A DNA stretch of 7,493 nucleotides from contig JAIOTG010000091.1 in assembly GCA_021106995.1 (NCBI GenBank), forward strand, positions 1-7,493. Direction: 5' to 3'. Under the pieces are notes generated by a model, which made no database searches, was not told the origin of the DNA, and worked only from the letters and a program-made list of their open reading frames with translations. Position numbers and translations under genes: made by a program. This document shows, in pieces, positions 5,973-7,493 of this stretch (position 1 is its first letter; the number at the start of each line of letters is the position of its first letter). The DNA comes from a bacterium (GTDB taxonomy: Bacteria; Patescibacteriota; Patescibacteriia; Patescibacteriales; JAGXOH01).

Positions 5973-6001
5973 TGGACAGAAAGAAAAAATAGCTATATAA
6001 T
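5973..6001 (+). promoter_or_regulatory. Near-consensus promoter of the 72-residue protein gene
   Basis: TGGACA (5973-5978, one mismatch to TTGACA) and a perfect TATAAT (5996-6001) are separated by exactly 17 bases. Transcription should start near 6008, giving a leader of about 25 bases without a Shine-Dalgarno. An inverted repeat TCCATT/AATGGA (5955-5960, 5971-5976) overlaps the -35 and could be an operator or a weak terminator for the preceding gene. Confidence 0.65.
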
Positions 6002-6032
6002 TTACTTGAAAAATAAATAGTAAATAATAAAT

Positions 6033-6251
6033 ATGGAAGTAATTATTCAAGAAGTATTAAACTTAGTTAAAAAGAAAATGGAGGAACAGGGGGGCTATGA
6101 CGTGGATGCTTATAGACAATATGTAAACGAAACCATCGAATACTTCATAGAAAAAGGGAAAATATCAGAAGAAGATAATACTGAGTTTATTGAAAATAGA
6201 CTAATGGAAATATGGCCTCAAGTAGAAAAGAATATCTCCAGTGGTTATTAG
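6033..6251 (+). CDS. Small acidic helical protein of unknown function
   Basis: Codes for 72 residues, predicted almost all alpha-helical: a first amphipathic helix (about 2-19) with a KKKMEE end, a GGYDVDAY turn (20-27), and helices at about 28-42 and 47-65 containing NETIEYFIEKGK and EFIENRLMEIWPQVE. It is acidic overall, lacks Cys, and has no signal peptide or membrane segment. I do not recognise a named family. Evidence that it is real: it has the best promoter in the window at the right distance, a helical amphipathic composition, and its stop (TAG 6249-6251) meets the convergent rnj stop with a four-base overlap and no wasted space. It is probably a small cytosolic binding protein, but no function can be assigned. 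Confidence 0.72.
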   Translation: MEVIIQEVLNLVKKKMEEQGGYDVDAYRQYVNETIEYFIEKGKISEEDNTEFIENRLMEIWPQVEKNISSGY

Positions 6252-6268
6252 ACCTTATTTACCACTGG
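6238..6268. terminator. Inverted repeat spanning the two convergent stop codons
   Basis: CCAGTGGT (6238-6245) and ACCACTGG (6261-6268) are perfect 8-bp arms with a 15-base loop that contains the stop codons of both convergent genes. Neither strand has a U tract after the stem, so it is not a classical intrinsic terminator. It may still stabilise both mRNA 3' ends or help stop transcription. Confidence 0.45.
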
Positions 6269-7493
6269 TAAAACCATTGGTCTTCGGTTAGTCTTGTTAA
6301 ATAAAAACTGACCTATTTCATCTCGAATTCTATTTTTAATATGATCAACCTCTGCTAACGTCCTACTATCATTGCTTTGGGCTATTTTTTTTGCCTTCAT
6401 CCTAGTACTCTCTATTAATTCCCTATGTTCTTTCATATAAACAAATCCTCTTGAAATAATATCAGGATTTCCAATCACATCACCGGTTTTAGAATCTATA
6501 GTAGCAATCACCACTACCATTCCATCCTCTGACATAACCTTCCTGTCTCTTAGAACAATATTGGAAACATCACCTACTCCCAAACCATCAACCATTACAT
6601 AATCAGTCATTACTTTCTTGTCGGTTAAATTACCAACTACTTTTCCAGGTTGAATTTCTTTAAACTCAACTACCTGTCCATTATCAGCAATAAAAATATT
6701 GTCTTTAGGAATCTCAACTTGCTCGGCTAAATCACCGTGAGCTTTTAGTAAATAATGGTTTCCTTCAATAGGCATCATATATTCAGGTTTTAACAATCTC
6801 ATCATTAACTTTAAATCCTCCGCCTTAGCATGACCACCGGCATGAACATCCATCATTTCGTAATGAATTATATGAGCTCCTTGTCTGGTCATAGCATCTT
6901 TTAAGCCTTGTATTGTTCTTTCATTTCCCGGAATAACAGAAGAAGAAAAAACAACAGTATCACCCTCGGATAAACTTATATTTCTATGTTCTCCGTTTAC
7001 CACTTTTGCCAAAAAAGCATTGCTTTCGCCCTGAGCTCCTGTTCCAATTATTACTAACTTATTTCTAGGTATCTTTTTTAATTCTTGAGGTTTTTCGACT
7101 AAAAGACTGGGGTTAAATTTTAAATATCCGATCTTATGAGCTATCTCAACGTTATCGTTCATGCTTCTTCCTTGAAGATAAACTCTTCTTTTGTACTTAG
7201 CCGCTAAATCAAAAAGTTTTTGTATTCTACTTAACTGAGACGCAAAAGTTCCTATTATAATCCTTCCCTCGGCATTCTCAAATATTTTGTCCATTTCGTT
7301 ACCAATGGATGATTCTGATATTTGATAACCTTCGTGAGTAGCATCGGTAGAATCAGACATTAAAAGCATAACTCCTTCTCCTCCAATTTGTGCTATACGA
7401 TTTAAATCTGCCGGCTTATCATTAACAGGTGAATAATCAATTTTAAAATCTCCTGTATGTATTATTTTACCCAATGGCGTTTTTATAATAACC
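6248..7493 (-). CDS. rnj: Ribonuclease J, C-terminal part (runs off right edge)
   Basis: RNase J is a metallo-beta-lactamase/beta-CASP nuclease with endo- and 5'-3' exonuclease activity in rRNA maturation and mRNA decay. The visible 414 codons begin inside the nuclease domain. PLGKIIHTGDFKID holds the TGDF metal-ligand Asp. The beta-CASP region follows (MSDSTDATHEGY, then IIGTFASQLSRIQ), then QGESNAF, the DVHAGGHA motif, and the C-terminal domain with NIVLRDR, NPDIISRGFVYM and TNRRPMVLPV. This aligns along its length with Bacillus RNase J1 (family about 555 residues); the missing N-terminus would carry HxHxDH. The segment equivalent to PIHGE in RNase J1 reads PIEGN, replacing a metal-ligand His with Glu (codon 6764-6766). 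A TTG at 7474 is not the start, because homology continues upstream to the edge. Confidence 0.95.
   Translation of the reverse strand, partial: VIIKTPLGKIIHTGDFKIDYSPVNDKPADLNRIAQIGGEGVMLLMSDSTDATHEGYQISESSIGNEMDKIFENAEGRIIIGTFASQLSRIQKLFDLAAKYKRRVYLQGRSMNDNVEIAHKIGYLKFNPSLLVEKPQELKKIPRNKLVIIGTGAQGESNAFLAKVVNGEHRNISLSEGDTVVFSSSVIPGNERTIQGLKDAMTRQGAHIIHYEMMDVHAGGHAKAEDLKLMMRLLKPEYMMPIEGNHYLLKAHGDLAEQVEIPKDNIFIADNGQVVEFKEIQPGKVVGNLTDKKVMTDYVMVDGLGVGDVSNIVLRDRKVMSEDGMVVVIATIDSKTGDVIGNPDIISRGFVYMKEHRELIESTRMKAKKIAQSNDSRTLAEVDHIKNRIRDEIGQFLFNKTNRRPMVLPVVNKV

Noticed and set aside
7472..7474. TTG as the start of rnj
   Set aside because: RNase J homology (VIIKTPLGK) continues upstream without a stop to the window edge, so the true start is outside.

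Overview
The window is strongly AT-rich, with tightly packed genes on both strands, and looks like a piece of a small-genome bacterium. The best fit is Candidate Phyla Radiation (Patescibacteria), probably a Parcubacteria-type lineage. The reasons are the A-rich codon use, the RNase J variant, a secreted repeat protein of a kind I associate with that group, and the absence of a recognisable Shine-Dalgarno sequence before any visible start. This placement is an inference from style; there is no rRNA or marker set to prove it.

Layout, left to right: (1) The N-terminal part of rpsF (ribosomal protein bS6, minus strand) runs off the left edge. It is preceded by a structured 5' leader that looks like a transcription attenuator. 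(2) Divergent from it is a THUMP/TRM11-like RNA methyltransferase on the plus strand, with a promoter so close that the transcript is probably leaderless. (3) Convergent with that is ychF (minus), the two sharing a bidirectional terminator. (4) Divergent from ychF, across a 149-base gap holding both promoters and a perfect 12-bp inverted repeat, is a Cys-rich iron-sulfur protein. (5) Downstream lie a HAD-family phosphatase gene and a secreted coiled-coil/repeat protein, 61 and 10 bases apart, all on the plus strand. (6) A 72-residue acidic protein follows with its own near-consensus promoter. Its stop codon overlaps that of the convergent RNase J gene (rnj), which runs off the right edge.

The most striking anomaly is in the HAD gene. 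Its reading frame from ATG 4259 gives a normal HAD motif I except that the invariant glycine of DxDG is a UGA codon. Everything downstream stays in frame and looks intact. Glycine is the meaning of UGA in genetic code 25 (Gracilibacteria/Absconditabacteria), yet no other gene here has an in-frame UGA, so genome-wide code 25 is not supported. A point nonsense mutation, a base error in the assembly, or rare recoding are the live options.

Functionally this is mostly information processing (bS6, RNA methyltransferase, YchF, RNase J) interleaved with one redox protein, one small-molecule phosphatase and one surface/secreted protein. No stretch longer than 300 bases lacks a gene; the longest gap (167-404) is filled by the rpsF leader and two divergent promoters. 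I saw no tRNA, rRNA, CRISPR array, transposase or integrase.
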